DNA of 64,000 bases, from positions 62,001 to 126,000 of the forward strand of contig NZ_CANLBK010000002.1 of assembly GCF_947488835.1 (NCBI RefSeq), in the 5' to 3' direction. The notes beneath the pieces were generated by a model. That model saw only the letters and a list, made by a program, of their open reading frames with translations, ran no database searches and was not told where the DNA came from. Below are positions 37,297 to 46,751 of this stretch, piece after piece. The translations under genes were made by a program, and so were the position numbers. The stretch is from an uncultured Marinobacter sp. (GTDB taxonomy: Bacteria > Pseudomonadota > Gammaproteobacteria > Pseudomonadales > Oleiphilaceae). Numbering within the stretch: position 1 is the stretch's first letter; each line of letters starts with the position of its first letter.

Positions 37297-37827
37297 TTAG
37301 AAGTACAGGTTGAACATTACGTTGCCAGCACCCAATTCGAGTTGGGTATCACAACCATTACAGCCGGCATCAGAAAGGCCTGCGCCGATTTGCCCGCTGA
37401 TGGAGATGCCATCAGTAATCATAGCTTCTGCACCAAAGAAAGCACCAAGGGCGAAGCCAGTATCGTCCTGATTAACAAGGCCCAAAGCTCCACCGGCGAA
37501 TGGGCGAATTTGGTTGGATATGTCACCTAGATACATGCGCGCACCGCCGCCAAGGGCAATCCCGGTGTCGGTTCCGGATCCATCCCTAGCTTGATAGTCG
37601 GCTACGGTAAGGTAGGCATAGGGAACTAGGGTCTCGCTTACCTTGAAACCAATCATGTATGAAGGCGCAACGGCTGAACTAACAGCAATATTGTTTGAAC
37701 TGCTAAAAGGGTTAAAGCCCATCATGATCTTGGAGTCAGATTCCTGAGCAACAGCCATGCCAGAGGACAGGATAGCGGTAGCAGCGGTAGCAGCAACCAG
37801 TTTGGACTTGAGAGAGAAAAGCTTCAT
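37297..37827 (-). CDS. Small outer-membrane beta-barrel-like protein
   Basis: A 176-aa exported protein starting at ATG 37827 (MKLFSLKSKLVAATAATAIL), with signal cleavage near AVAQES. Alternating beta-strand pattern, repeated GxxxGL-type turns (GGGARMYLG, FAGGALGLVNQD, LGAFFGAEAM) and a terminal Phe (NVMFNLYF) fit an OmpA/OmpW-size eight-strand barrel. It has a CNGC pair late in the sequence, unusual for barrels. Function unknown. An ATG at 37860 is in frame but less likely. Confidence 0.7.
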   Translation of the reverse strand: MKLFSLKSKLVAATAATAILSSGMAVAQESDSKIMMGFNPFSSSNNIAVSSAVAPSYMIGFKVSETLVPYAYLTVADYQARDGSGTDTGIALGGGARMYLGDISNQIRPFAGGALGLVNQDDTGFALGAFFGAEAMITDGISISGQIGAGLSDAGCNGCDTQLELGAGNVMFNLYF

Positions 37828-38007
37828 TATCAGATTTCCATTCTTTGGTGTTTTAAGCAAGAACCGGAGCAGGCCCTGGGGTGATCTAAGGCGCTCCGGT
37901 GTCCGGGTCGCGCAGGACCTGAGCGACGGTGTGGATTTTCGTTGCTTTAGCTATGAAACGCAAGGCTGAAGGCAGGGTGAAGCTAAGGGCAGGGTTCAGC
38001 TTGTGCA

Positions 38008-39051
38008 CTATTCAACGTGTTTAACGGGAATCTGAATAGCATTTGAGGCTGCTGGTACTTTTGGGGTCGCAAGGCCCAGGTTGTTTTTGTCGAACACTTT
38101 GTCAGCCCTGTAGCTTGAGCGCACCATTGGGCCCGACGGTACTTCCATGAAGCCTTTCTCCAAACCTATTTCACGGTACTGGTTAAACTCTTCCGGCGTT
38201 ACATAGCGCTCTACCGGCAAATGGTTTGGCGTTGGCCGCAAGTACTGGCCCAGTGTCAGAATATCCACGCCTATTTCGCGTAGATCGTCCATGGTGGCCA
38301 GGATTTCTTCGTGAGTCTCGCCCAAACCCAGCATCAGACTGGTTTTAGTGAGCACGTCTGGCCGGTATTGCTTGGCGTGAGCCAGCACACTGAGGGTCTT
38401 CTCATAGCCAGCACGTGGATCACGAACGCGACGTGTTAGCCGTTCTACAGTTTCAACGTTCTGCGCAAATACCTCAAGGCCGGAGTCCAGTACCTTCTCT
38501 ACATCGCTCATTACCGCATCGAAGTCGGGCGTCAGCGCCTCTACAGCGACTTCTGGAGTGCGCTTTTTGATGGCTGATACACAGGCCGCGTAGTGGGCGG
38601 CACCGCCATCTTCCAGGTCGTCCCTGTCTACAGAGGTAAGTACAATGTAGCGTAGGCCCATGAGCTCAACAGACTTGGCGGTATTTTCCGGTTCGTCTTT
38701 GTCTAACCAGCCATTGGGGTTGCCGGTATCCACAGCGCAGAAGCGGCAGGCGCGGGTGCATACTGAGCCCATCACCATGATGGTTGCCGTGCCGGCGGTC
38801 CAGCATTCGCCAATATTGGGGCAGTGAGATTCCTGGCACACGGTGCTTAACCGGTTTTCAGTGACGTTTTTGCGCACAGCTTCAAATCGTTCGCCGCCGG
38901 GCATTTTGGCCCTCAGCCACCGCGGCTTGCGTTCAACAGATACAGGCTCCTGATTTGCCGAGCGCTTCTGGCCATCTTTGATAGCTGAAAAACCATGCTC
39001 GTTACGGAATTTGGAACCACTGGTGACGCGGGGCTTTGTGCTTTCGCTCAT
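38008..39051 (-). CDS. lipA: Lipoyl synthase
   Basis: Radical-SAM enzyme that inserts two sulfurs into octanoyl chains on lipoyl domains. The auxiliary cluster motif is [12 protein letters not shown], and the radical-SAM cluster motif is CTRACRFC. The C-terminal [11 protein letters not shown] supplies the conserved Ser ligand. It has 347 aa with an N-terminal extension of about 45 residues over the core. Its usual neighbour lipB is at 8352 here, so the lip genes are split; the pathway order LipB then LipA is unchanged. Confidence 0.97.
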   Translation of the reverse strand: MSESTKPRVTSGSKFRNEHGFSAIKDGQKRSANQEPVSVERKPRWLRAKMPGGERFEAVRKNVTENRLSTVCQESHCPNIGECWTAGTATIMVMGSVCTRACRFCAVDTGNPNGWLDKDEPENTAKSVELMGLRYIVLTSVDRDDLEDGGAAHYAACVSAIKKRTPEVAVEALTPDFDAVMSDVEKVLDSGLEVFAQNVETVERLTRRVRDPRAGYEKTLSVLAHAKQYRPDVLTKTSLMLGLGETHEEILATMDDLREIGVDILTLGQYLRPTPNHLPVERYVTPEEFNQYREIGLEKGFMEVPSGPMVRSSYRADKVFDKNNLGLATPKVPAASNAIQIPVKHVE

Positions 39052-39154
39052 TGCAACCGGACTCTCATTGAGGCTTGGGGATCCTGAGAGAATAATCCGC
39101 TGGCAGGGCAGTTACAAGGTAGGTAAGGGCAATCACGGGGTGTTATAGGGGGAT

Positions 39155-39182
39155 ACCGGGCACGACTTTCGTCGTACCCGGT
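39155..39182 (-). terminator. Hairpin after metY
   Basis: ACCGGG-C-ACGAC (39155-39166) pairs with GTCGT-A-CCCGGT (39171-39182) with one mismatch and a four-base loop. It lies between metY and lipA, without a U tract. It could attenuate read-through from metY into lipA. Confidence 0.5.
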
Positions 39183-39205
39183 GGAGGATTGTTGATTAGA
39201 TGCGG

Positions 39206-40483
39206 TTAAGCCTGAGCTTTTTCCAGTGCTTGAGACACGTCGGCAAGAATGTCATCTATGTGTTCGATGCCAATAGACAGGCGTACCAGATCTTCACTCA
39301 CTCCCGCATTTTCGAGTTCTTCCGCGTTTAGCTGGCGGTGAGTGGTGGTAGCCGGGTGGCAAGCCAGTGACTTGGCATCACCAATGTTCACCAAGCGGTA
39401 GATCAGATCCAGCGCATCAATAAACTTGGCGCCAGCTTCACGTCCACCTTTGATGCCGAAACTCACAATGCCTGATGCTTTGCCGCCGCAGATCTTGTCG
39501 CAGGTGGCCTTGTACGGGCTGTTTTCCAATGCTGCGTAGTTCACCCATGCAACCGCAGGATGATTCTGCAGGAAGTTGGCAACTTTCTCGGCATTCTCGC
39601 AGTGGCGCTCCATACGCAAGCCCAGAGTTTCCAAACCTTGCATAATCAGGAATGAGTTAAAGGGCGAGAGGGCAGAGCCCGTGTTGCGCAGGGGCACAAC
39701 GCGGCAGCGACCGATAAACGCCGCAGCGCCCAGAGCTTCGGTGTAGACCACGCCATGGTATGAGGGGTCTGGCTCGTTCATCATCGGGAACCTGGCGCCG
39801 TTGGCTTTCCAGTCAAACTTCCCTGAGTCCACAATGATGCCGGCTACAGTGGTGCCGTGACCGCCAATGTATTTGGTGAGAGAGTGCACAACGATATCCG
39901 CACCATGCTCAAACGGGCGGCAAATATAGGGCGTCGCGACAGTGTTATCTACAATCAGCGGAATGCCGTGCTTGTGAGCGATTTCAGCCCAGCGTGCAAT
40001 ATCTACTACGTTGCCGGCCGGGTTGCCAATTGACTCGCAGAACAGGGCGCGAGTCTGGTCATCAATGGCCTTTTCAATTGCGTCAAAGTCGTCATGACGG
40101 ACCATGCGGCATTCAATGCCCTGGTTCGGCAGTGAGTGCGCAAAAAGGTTGTAAGTGCCGCCATACAGCTGGCTGGTGCTGATGATGTTATTGCCAACCC
40201 GGCAGATGGTTTGTAGAGCATAGGTGATGGCAGACATGCCAGAGGCAACAGCAAGGGAGCCTACGCCGCCTTCAAGAGCGGTCATGCGCTCTTCAAGTAC
40301 CGAATTGGTCGGGTTCATGATTCGGGTGTAAATGTTGCCGGCAACCTTCAGGTTAAACAGATCCGCACCATGCTGGGTGTCGTCAAACGTGTAGGAGGTG
40401 GTCTGATAGATTGGTGTGGTTGCGGCCTTGGTGGTCGGATCGCCTTTGAATCCGGCGTGAAGGGCAATCGTCTCGAATTTCAT
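39206..40483 (-). CDS. metY: O-acetylhomoserine (thiol)-lyase / sulfhydrylase
   Basis: PLP enzyme that makes homocysteine (or methionine) from O-acetylhomoserine and sulfide, or cysteine from O-acetylserine. ATG 40483 with AAGGAAG upstream gives 425 aa; the frame is open further to 40582. The PLP lysine is in VHSLTKYIGGHGT, and NIYTRIMNPTNSVLEERMTALEGG is the family N-terminal block. It is longer than MetB/MetZ types (about 390-400), which supports MetY. I see no SAM riboswitch in the short leader. Confidence 0.93.
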   Translation of the reverse strand: MKFETIALHAGFKGDPTTKAATTPIYQTTSYTFDDTQHGADLFNLKVAGNIYTRIMNPTNSVLEERMTALEGGVGSLAVASGMSAITYALQTICRVGNNIISTSQLYGGTYNLFAHSLPNQGIECRMVRHDDFDAIEKAIDDQTRALFCESIGNPAGNVVDIARWAEIAHKHGIPLIVDNTVATPYICRPFEHGADIVVHSLTKYIGGHGTTVAGIIVDSGKFDWKANGARFPMMNEPDPSYHGVVYTEALGAAAFIGRCRVVPLRNTGSALSPFNSFLIMQGLETLGLRMERHCENAEKVANFLQNHPAVAWVNYAALENSPYKATCDKICGGKASGIVSFGIKGGREAGAKFIDALDLIYRLVNIGDAKSLACHPATTTHRQLNAEELENAGVSEDLVRLSIGIEHIDDILADVSQALEKAQA

Positions 40484-40644
40484 AGTAACTTCCTTGCGAA
40501 TGGATAGTTGGCGTTGTTGGTTTCGGGCGTCAGTATGCCATATAGATTTGGCGGGGTTTATACCGGTATGCAATCGTGACATGCCTGAACATAATATGCA
40601 GGCCTTTGAGGGCGATAAACCATTGAGAGTGAGGGGGATGGGTG

Positions 40645-40977
40645 ATGAATAGTTGGGTATTTCTGGGGGTGGCTATAGTGGCTGAAGTGATAGCTACCTC
40701 TGCGCTTAGAGCAAGCGAAGGGTTTACCCGGCTGGTGCCGTCTCTCATTGTTGTTCTGGGCTACGGCTTGGCATTTTACCTACTTGCGTTAGCCTTGCGG
40801 ACGATTCCGGTCGGAATCGCTTATGCAATTTGGGCAGGTCTTGGCATCGTGCTTATCGCAGCAGTAGGCTGGGTTGTATTTGGAGAGAAGCTAGATGCGT
40901 GGGGTCTGGTTGGTATGGGGTTGATTATTTCCGGCGTATTTGTGCTGAACGTCCTTTCCCGGACCGGTGTTCACTAA
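40645..40977 (+). CDS. Small multidrug resistance (SMR) exporter
   Basis: A 110-aa, four-helix inner-membrane protein of the EmrE/Qac family that exchanges protons for cationic compounds as a dimer. Glu14 in [12 protein letters not shown] is the proton/substrate site. The motif [20 protein letters not shown] in helix 3 is characteristic and fits the Qac rather than Gdx subtype. Start ATG 40645 places Glu at 14 as in EmrE; GTG 40642 is the frame's upstream option. The 3' end overlaps the convergent PACE gene by 4 bases. Confidence 0.93.
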   Translation: MNSWVFLGVAIVAEVIATSALRASEGFTRLVPSLIVVLGYGLAFYLLALALRTIPVGIAYAIWAGLGIVLIAAVGWVVFGEKLDAWGLVGMGLIISGVFVLNVLSRTGVH

Positions 40978-41405
40978 TCGGAAGGTATAGCGGTATCAGA
41001 GTCGGGAAACAGGGTGTCGTAGCACCAGGTAAACACAAAGGCATACACCAGATAAAACAGCGCAAATGAGACATCCACCAGAAGTGCTTCCAGCAGGCCT
41101 ATATCCATCCACCAAGCAATAATCGGAAGGAAGGCCACTAGTAGCCCCGACTCGAAACAGATGGCATGTATGAAGCGATGTTTCAGGGATTTGCGAGTTG
41201 AGCCGGTAAACCGTTTTAATGTGTGATCAAATCCAAGATTGAAAATGTAGTTCCATACCGTGGCTAGCGTAGCCCCAATCAGGCCAAGCACGCCGGTCTT
41301 TTCAAGTGAGTAACCAAAGGCGAAGGCTGCCAGGGGGACGGAAATGAGCAGCCCGATAACTTCAAAGGAAACCGCTTGCCGGATTCTGTCGCCAGTGGTT
41401 CTCAT
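40974..41405 (-). CDS. PACE family efflux transporter (AceI-like)
   Basis: A 143-aa, four-helix protein built of two bacterial-transmembrane-pair units. Family signatures are visible: [12 protein letters not shown] in helix 1 with the conserved Glu, [10 protein letters not shown] after helix 2, and RFIHAICFE at the start of helix 3. AceI exports chlorhexidine; other members export short-chain diamines such as cadaverine, probably the native role. Convergent with the SMR exporter gene. Confidence 0.92.
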   Translation of the reverse strand: MRTTGDRIRQAVSFEVIGLLISVPLAAFAFGYSLEKTGVLGLIGATLATVWNYIFNLGFDHTLKRFTGSTRKSLKHRFIHAICFESGLLVAFLPIIAWWMDIGLLEALLVDVSFALFYLVYAFVFTWCYDTLFPDSDTAIPSD

Positions 41406-41455
41406 GAGAAGTCTCCACAGAAGCTGGGTGCTGGGCGCTTTTTCTACGCGAAAAT

Positions 41456-41489
41456 AAAAAAAGGCCGCGACGTGAATCGCGGCCTTTTT
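41456..41489 (-). terminator. Intrinsic terminator of tRNA-Met
   Basis: AAGGCCGCGA (41461-41470) pairs with TCGCGGCCTT (41477-41486) around a six-base loop; T-rich on both strands, so on the minus strand the stem ends in TTTTTT. It lies eight bases past the tRNA 3' end and about 50 upstream of the PACE start. Confidence 0.9.
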
Positions 41490-41496
41490 CGAATAC

Positions 41497-41573
41497 TGGT
41501 AGCAAGGGGCGGAGTTGAACCGCCGACCCCAGCATTATGAGTGCTGTGCTCTAACCAACTGAGCTACCTTGCC
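41497..41573 (-). tRNA. tRNA-Met (CAT), elongator
   Basis: A 77-base minus-strand tRNA with acceptor GGCAAGG/CCTTGCT (G1-U72 wobble, as in Pseudomonas elongator tRNA-Met), encoded CCA, D-arm TAGCTCAGTTGGTTAGAGC and anticodon loop CTCATAA. Body sequence close to E. coli elongator tRNA-Met; an Ile2 (CAT, lysidine) identity is less likely. Confidence 0.94.
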
Positions 41574-41600
41574 ATCGCTTCACCAAAGGAAGCGGCGCGT

Positions 41601-41629
41601 ATATTATGAAGGGAGGGCTGAACTGTCAA
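41601..41629 (-). promoter_or_regulatory. Sigma-70 promoter of tRNA-Met
   Basis: On the minus strand TTGACA (41629-41624), exactly 17 bases, TAATAT (41606-41601), then the discriminator ACGCGCCGC. Same -35, spacing and discriminator as the tRNA-Leu promoter at 24861-24889. Confidence 0.88.
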
Positions 41630-41838
41630 GGGCTGACAGAAAATTCTGATCTAATAACTGTTCCTTCTCTAAGGTGATGTGGTCTTTAAGTGTTATTAAA
41701 CAAGAGCTTGAAGGTTTTTGTGAAAGGCAGAAGGTGTTCGGATATTACAGGCAGAGACTGGTTTCAGGTGGACCTGCATAATAACGTGTATCATTATGCA
41801 ATTGTCAGACGTCCCCATATTGGAAGTGGAATCTAACT

Positions 41839-42222
41839 ATGCAATCGAAAGAACTAGTGGCGCAATTCATCGCTGATATCCAGGCGCAGCGTTTTGATGA
41901 GGCCAAGACCTTGCTCGCTACTGAAGGCTTTGAGTATGTTGGGCCGAACATGCGGTTCCTGAATCGCGATGACATGCTGTCCTACCAGTTTGGAATGGCT
42001 GCCATTCAGAAGGACTTGATTGTCCGTCAGCTCAGTGCCGATGGTGATCACGTATTTGCAATCCTTGACTATCAGACTCACTTCCAGCCAATTGGGGATG
42101 TGCGGCTCGCGGTATGGTTCCGTGTTCGAGATGACAAGATCCAGACTGTTGAAGCCTTCTATAATGCGGCAGTGGTTGAGAACATGCTGGGGGGTAACTT
42201 GCCTTCAGCGAACCCTTTGTAA
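41839..42222 (+). CDS. NTF2/SnoaL-like fold protein
   Basis: A 127-aa protein with the cone-shaped alpha+beta pattern of the NTF2-like superfamily: N-terminal helices (VAQFIADIQAQRFDEAKTLLA), then curved strands including HVFAILDYQTHF and RLAVWFRVRDDKIQTVEAFYN. The superfamily includes enzymes and binding proteins, so no reaction can be named. It is separated by 11 bases from the pseudouridine synthase gene, so they may be co-transcribed. Confidence 0.72.
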   Translation: MQSKELVAQFIADIQAQRFDEAKTLLATEGFEYVGPNMRFLNRDDMLSYQFGMAAIQKDLIVRQLSADGDHVFAILDYQTHFQPIGDVRLAVWFRVRDDKIQTVEAFYNAAVVENMLGGNLPSANPL

Positions 42223-42233
42223 AGGGTTTCTCC

Positions 42234-43010
42234 GTGAAATCGAAGAGCCACCGGCTGGACCGCTTTATTAGTCAGAATAGCGAGTTCTCGATTTCTGATA
42301 CCCGCCTTTTAGTTGCCCAGAAGAGAATCATTCTGGATGGTTGTGCGGCTAACTCGGTTCAGCAGCGAGTGACTGAGTTCACTCATGTTGTATTGGATGG
42401 GCAGTGCTTAAACGATAGCAAGCCCGTTTACCTGATGCTGAATAAGCCCAAAGGAGTTGTTAGCGCGACCAAGGATCTTGAGCACCCTACCGTTCTGGAC
42501 CTTATCGCGCACCCACGGAAGAGCGAGCTGCACATTGCCGGGCGGCTGGACCTTAATACAACGGGGCTGGTGCTGTTGACCAATGACGGTGCGTGGTCGC
42601 GTAAAATAAGTTTGCCTGAGACAAAGCTCGAAAAAACCTATGAAGTAACTCTTTCCAGGCCGCTCAGTGAAGAGTATGTGGCTGTGTTTCGGGAGGGGAT
42701 ATACTTTGCTTATGAAAACATCACAACGCAACCGGCAAGTTTAGAGATACTCTCAGAGTGCACGGCCAGGCTCACGCTGATTGAAGGAAAATATCATCAG
42801 GTTAAGCGGATGTTTGGTTACTTCCGGAACCAGGTGTTGGCTCTTCACCGGGTTTCTGTCGGGAATATTACCCTTGAGGGGGCTGAGGGGCAGCTTGCGG
42901 AGGGAGGTAGCAGGCCGCTAACGGCTGAAGAGTTGGGTGGTGTGGGTGTCAGGGCTGCCAAACATCCGTTCGACAGCCCCGCCGGCACATCAGTTAGGCT
43001 TAAACATTAA
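42234..43010 (+). CDS. RsuA-family pseudouridine synthase
   Basis: Converts a uridine in rRNA to pseudouridine. It starts at GTG 42234. The S4 RNA-binding domain (residues 1-60, [21 protein letters not shown]) precedes the catalytic domain with Asp106 in [17 protein letters not shown] and [12 protein letters not shown]. It is most like RsuA (16S U516), but RluF/RluE relatives cannot be excluded. At 258 aa it carries a short C-terminal extension. The last 11 bases overlap the convergent ychF. Confidence 0.88.
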   Translation: MKSKSHRLDRFISQNSEFSISDTRLLVAQKRIILDGCAANSVQQRVTEFTHVVLDGQCLNDSKPVYLMLNKPKGVVSATKDLEHPTVLDLIAHPRKSELHIAGRLDLNTTGLVLLTNDGAWSRKISLPETKLEKTYEVTLSRPLSEEYVAVFREGIYFAYENITTQPASLEILSECTARLTLIEGKYHQVKRMFGYFRNQVLALHRVSVGNITLEGAEGQLAEGGSRPLTAEELGGVGVRAAKHPFDSPAGTSVRLKH

Positions 43011-44091
43011 AGCGGAAGTGAATGACGTCGCCGTCCTGAACAATGTATTCCTTGCCCTCAAGGCGCCATTTCCCAGCTTCTTTTGCTCCTGCTTCGCCGT
43101 TATATTTCACGAAATCGTCATACCCAATGATTTCTGCACGGATAAAACCGCGTTCAAAGTCTGTATGAATCACTGCGGCGGCCTGTGGAGCCGTGGCACC
43201 GATTCTAACGGTCCATGCCCGCACTTCCTTCACACCTGCTGTAAAGTAGGTCTGTAGGCCTAGCAGGCTGTAGCCGGCGCGGATAACCCGGTCGAGGCCG
43301 GGCTCGTCCATTCCCATCTCGCCCAGGAACATGCTTTTTTCGTCATCTTCCAGTTCTGAAATTTCTGCTTCAATTTTGTTGCAGATCGGCACTACAACGG
43401 CGTTTTCTTCTGCTGCGATTGCACGCACTGTATCGAGGTACGGATTATTCTCGAAGCCGTCTTCGCTCACGTTAGCGATGTACATGGTTGGCTTGATGGT
43501 TAGAAGACACAGTTCGCGGATCAGCAGGAGTTCGTCTTTATTCAGGCCCATGCCGCGCACTGGCTTGCCTTCGTTCAGCACGGGCAGCAGGCGTTCAAAG
43601 ATCTCGATTTGTGCTTTGGCTTCTTTGTCTCCACCTTTGGCAATCCGCTGAACACGCTTGATGGCTTTTTCAACGGTGTCCATGTCGGCCAGGGCAAGCT
43701 CGGTGTTGATGATCTCAATGTCGGCTGCCGGATCTATTTTGTTGGCCACATGAATGACGTTGGGGTCGTCAAAGCAACGTACCACGTGTGCAATGGCTTC
43801 GGTCTGGCGAATATTGGCAAGGAACTGGTTGCCCAGGCCTTCCCCTTTCGAGGCGCCTTCAACCAGGCCTGCAATGTCCACAAACTCCATGGTTGTAGGG
43901 ACAGTGCGCTGGGGCTTAACGATCTCCGCAAGTTTGTCGAGCCGGGGGTCGGGCATGGCGACGACGCCAGCGTTAGGCTCAATGGTGCAAAACGGGAAGT
44001 TTTCCGCGCCAATGCCTGCTTTGGTCAGCGCGTTGAACAGGGTGGATTTGCCGACGTTAGGTAGGCCGACGATGCCGCAGTTAAAACCCAT
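43000..44091 (-). CDS. ychF: Redox-regulated ATPase YchF
   Basis: Obg-family P-loop protein that prefers ATP over GTP and binds ribosomes; in E. coli it dampens the oxidative stress response. Walker A is GLPNVGKST (8-16). The G4 motif is changed to NKIE, the change that gives ATP specificity. A helical insertion is followed by the C-terminal TGS domain ([19 protein letters not shown] onward). 363 aa is standard. It is the last gene of the minus-strand pth block. Confidence 0.96.
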   Translation of the reverse strand: MGFNCGIVGLPNVGKSTLFNALTKAGIGAENFPFCTIEPNAGVVAMPDPRLDKLAEIVKPQRTVPTTMEFVDIAGLVEGASKGEGLGNQFLANIRQTEAIAHVVRCFDDPNVIHVANKIDPAADIEIINTELALADMDTVEKAIKRVQRIAKGGDKEAKAQIEIFERLLPVLNEGKPVRGMGLNKDELLLIRELCLLTIKPTMYIANVSEDGFENNPYLDTVRAIAAEENAVVVPICNKIEAEISELEDDEKSMFLGEMGMDEPGLDRVIRAGYSLLGLQTYFTAGVKEVRAWTVRIGATAPQAAAVIHTDFERGFIRAEIIGYDDFVKYNGEAGAKEAGKWRLEGKEYIVQDGDVIHFRFNV

Positions 44092-44205
44092 GGAATGCCT
44101 CTGCTGGTACTGGAAAGTTTGGCCGGATTATACCGGTGTACGCCAAAGGGTGCGAGTGAGGGAAATCAGGGCTGGTAGATTAGCCTGAAGTGGTCTCTGG
44201 TACTC

Positions 44206-44799
44206 TCAGGCGGTAGTTGGCTTAAAGCTGTGTAAGCGGTTCATTGCGGCTGCGAGGTTGCCAGAAACCGCGTCGGGTAATACCCGCATGGTTTCATTGA
44301 ATACCTCGTTCAGGTCTTCCGTTTCACGCTTGCCCAAGCGGCCCAGGACATAACCGGTAACCTTGCGGCTGTCGCCGGGGTGGCCAATGCCAATCCGAAG
44401 TCGGTGAAATTCGTTGGTGCCAAGGTGGGCAATGGTGTCTCTCAGGCCGTTGTGACCGCCGTGTCCTCCGCCTTTTTTGAGTTTGGCGGTGCCGGGAGGG
44501 AGGTCAAGCTCATCGTGAGCAATCAGTATCTGGCTGGGAGTAATTTTGAAAAAATCAGCGAGTGCTTTTACAGAAAGGCCGCTACGGTTCATAAAGGTAG
44601 CGGGATTCAGTAGGTGGAGCTCAAGGCCTTGCCACTGAATGCGGGCGTAGTGCCCGTGGTATTTCTTTTCGGGACGGAGCGACTGACCCGCATCGCGGGC
44701 CAGTGCTTCAACGAAGAGGGCGCCGGCATTATGGCGGGTATTCTCGTAGTCCGGACCGGGGTTACCCAGCCCAACCACCATGACAATATCCTGTGCCAT
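44206..44799 (-). CDS. pth: Peptidyl-tRNA hydrolase
   Basis: Releases tRNA from prematurely dropped peptidyl-tRNA. It has 197 aa. Catalytic His in ENTRHNAG, substrate Asn in VVGLGNPG and Asp in [10 protein letters not shown] are all visible, with [12 protein letters not shown] further on. It starts 21 bases after the rplY stop; the order rplY-pth-ychF is the common one. Confidence 0.97.
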   Translation of the reverse strand: MAQDIVMVVGLGNPGPDYENTRHNAGALFVEALARDAGQSLRPEKKYHGHYARIQWQGLELHLLNPATFMNRSGLSVKALADFFKITPSQILIAHDELDLPPGTAKLKKGGGHGGHNGLRDTIAHLGTNEFHRLRIGIGHPGDSRKVTGYVLGRLGKRETEDLNEVFNETMRVLPDAVSGNLAAAMNRLHSFKPTTA

Positions 44800-44820
44800 C
44801 TGCCAACGCCTCCGGAGTAA

Positions 44821-45468
44821 TTACTCCTTGTCTTCGCCTTCTTCGCCTTCGGCTGCTTCATCTTCCGCATCGTCAGACTTGACGCCTTTCGGCTTGCTGA
44901 CAGACACAACAGCCTGGTCGTGTTCTGCGTCGTGCTGCAGAGCAGGAATGCGAACGCCTTCTGGCAGTACCAGGTCGCTCATGTGAATAACCTGGTCCAT
45001 CTCGACATCAGCCATATCGATGGCGATGAATTCAGGCAGGTTTTGCGGCAGACAAGCTACCTCAACCTCAGTCATCAGGCGGAAAGCAACGCCACCAAAG
45101 GTCTTGATCGCAGGTGCTGTGTCTTCGTTCAACAGGTGTAGAGGAACGTGAACAAAGATTTCCTGGTCTTTCTCTACGCGCTGGAAGTCGGCGTGAGACA
45201 GCAGCAGCTTGTACGGGTGCCGCTGAAGGTCTTTGATGATAACGCTTTCTTTCTTGCCATTCAGTTCAATGGTCAGAATGTGAGAGAAGAAGGCTTCGTT
45301 TTCCAGAGCTTTTTTCAGCTCGTTGTGCCAAATGGAAATCGGGGTCGCTTCTTTACCAGCACCGTAAATGATGGCTGGAATTTTACGCTCTTCGCGACGC
45401 AGGCGGCGGCTCGCACCTTTCCCCTTGTCGTCACGAGGAAATGCTTCAATAACAAAGTCCTGAGACAT
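44821..45468 (-). CDS. rplY: 50S ribosomal protein L25, long Ctc form
   Basis: Binds 5S rRNA. ATG 45468 with GAGG upstream gives 215 aa. The N-terminal L25 domain (FPRDDKGKGASRRLRREERKIPAIIYG, through about residue 95) is followed by the Ctc beta domain and an acidic tail (DDAEDEAAEGEEGEDKE). E. coli L25 has only the first domain; the long form is usual in pseudomonads. Confidence 0.96.
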   Translation of the reverse strand: MSQDFVIEAFPRDDKGKGASRRLRREERKIPAIIYGAGKEATPISIWHNELKKALENEAFFSHILTIELNGKKESVIIKDLQRHPYKLLLSHADFQRVEKDQEIFVHVPLHLLNEDTAPAIKTFGGVAFRLMTEVEVACLPQNLPEFIAIDMADVEMDQVIHMSDLVLPEGVRIPALQHDAEHDQAVVSVSKPKGVKSDDAEDEAAEGEEGEDKE

Positions 45469-45555
45469 GGTTTTTACCTCAATCGTCATCTGAACTGCCC
45501 GCGACCAGGCGTTTGGACAGATGATATTTTCGAAAAGCCGGATTTTTCCGGCTGA

Positions 45556-45591
45556 CTAAAAGAGTCGGGAGCCTTGTAGGGCTCCCGACTC
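45556..45591 (-). terminator. Intrinsic terminator of prs
   Basis: On the minus strand a perfect twelve-base-pair stem GAGTCGGGAGCC/GGCTCCCGACTC (45591-45580 and 45573-45562) with a six-base loop, followed by TTTTAG. It lies between prs and rplY, so rplY must have its own promoter or live on read-through. Confidence 0.9.
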
Positions 45592-45654
45592 GGTATCTTG
45601 ATGAAAGCTGCCAGTAACTTGCTGTTTATCAGCGCATTACGGCGAGCAATCTAC

Positions 45655-46605
45655 TCAGGCGTTCTCAAACAGCGCGCTGATAGACTCTTCGTTGCTTACG
45701 CGACGAATGGACTCTGCGAGCAGTCCGGCCATGCTGAGGGGGCGGATTTTAGCACAGTTCTTCGCTTTGTCACCCAACGGGATGGTGTCGCACACAACAA
45801 CTTCGTCAATTACTGACCCGTTGATGTTTTCGATTGCGGGGCCAGAGAGAACCGGGTGGGTAATATAAGCCACCACACGGGTTGCTCCACGCTCTTTCAA
45901 AGCATTGGCGGCCTTGCACAGGGTGCCTGCGGTATCAACTATGTCGTCCACAAGGATGCAGGTCTTATCTGCAACGTCACCGATAATGTGCATAACCTGA
46001 GATACGTTGGCCTTGGGGCGGCGCTTGTCAATAATGGCCAGGTCGGCGTCATCCAGCAGTTTTGCAATGGCGCGGGCCCGTACAACGCCGCCTACGTCTG
46101 GTGATACCACAACAAAATTCTCAAACCGCTGCTTTTCGATGTCATCAAGCAGAACAGGCGTGGCGTAGATGTTATCTACCGGCACATCGAAAAAGCCCTG
46201 AATCTGGTCAGCGTGCAGGTCTACCGTTAATACGCGATCGACGCCGATGCTGGAGATCATGTCTGCAACAACTTTGGCGCTGATGGCAACGCGGCTGGAG
46301 CGTACCCGGCGATCCTGGCGTGCATACCCGTAATAAGGGATAACTGCCGTGATGCGTGATGCAGAGGCGCGGCGCAGGGCGTCGGCCATCATGATCAGTT
46401 CCATCAGGTTGTCATTGGTTGGGTAGCACGTGGGCTGAATAATGAATACATCGTGACCACGAACGTTTTCGTTAATCTCGACGGTAGTTTCGCCATCGCT
46501 GAAACAGCCTACAGTGGCCTCTCCCATGGGGATGTGGAGTTTTTTTGCGATAGCGTGAGAAAGCTCGGGATTGGCATTGCCAGTGAAAATCATCAATTTG
46601 GACAC
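45655..46605 (-). CDS. prs: Ribose-phosphate pyrophosphokinase
   Basis: Makes PRPP for nucleotide, histidine and tryptophan synthesis. Start is GTG 46605 ([20 protein letters not shown]), with AAGGA upstream, giving the normal 316 aa. The frame happens to stay open back through tRNA-Gln to 46755, an artefact. ATP and ribose-phosphate motifs are [23 protein letters not shown] and the PRPP loop [13 protein letters not shown]. Confidence 0.97.
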   Translation of the reverse strand: MSKLMIFTGNANPELSHAIAKKLHIPMGEATVGCFSDGETTVEINENVRGHDVFIIQPTCYPTNDNLMELIMMADALRRASASRITAVIPYYGYARQDRRVRSSRVAISAKVVADMISSIGVDRVLTVDLHADQIQGFFDVPVDNIYATPVLLDDIEKQRFENFVVVSPDVGGVVRARAIAKLLDDADLAIIDKRRPKANVSQVMHIIGDVADKTCILVDDIVDTAGTLCKAANALKERGATRVVAYITHPVLSGPAIENINGSVIDEVVVCDTIPLGDKAKNCAKIRPLSMAGLLAESIRRVSNEESISALFENA

Positions 46606-46657
46606 GACGGCATCCTTCTCGTTTTCGGAGGTTGAGTCAGAAGAAGCGGGAGAAAAA

Positions 46658-46732
46658 TGGCTGGGGTGGCAGGATTCGAACCTGCGCATGACGGGATCAA
46701 AACCCGTTGCCTTACCACTTGGCGACACCCCA
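46658..46732 (-). tRNA. tRNA-Gln (TTG)
   Basis: A 75-base minus-strand tRNA with acceptor TGGGGTG/CACCCCA, encoded CCA, anticodon loop TTTTGAT (anticodon TTG). It lies on the same strand between ispE and prs, 19 bases after the ispE stop, an arrangement shared with Pseudomonas and probably cut from the operon transcript. Confidence 0.96.
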
Positions 46733-46751
46733 GTATCGTGCTTTTTCGGCA

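Noticed and set aside
40484..40644. Possible SAM riboswitch before metY
   Set aside because: The gap is only 161 bases, shared with a divergent gene, and shows no recognisable SAM-aptamer pattern.
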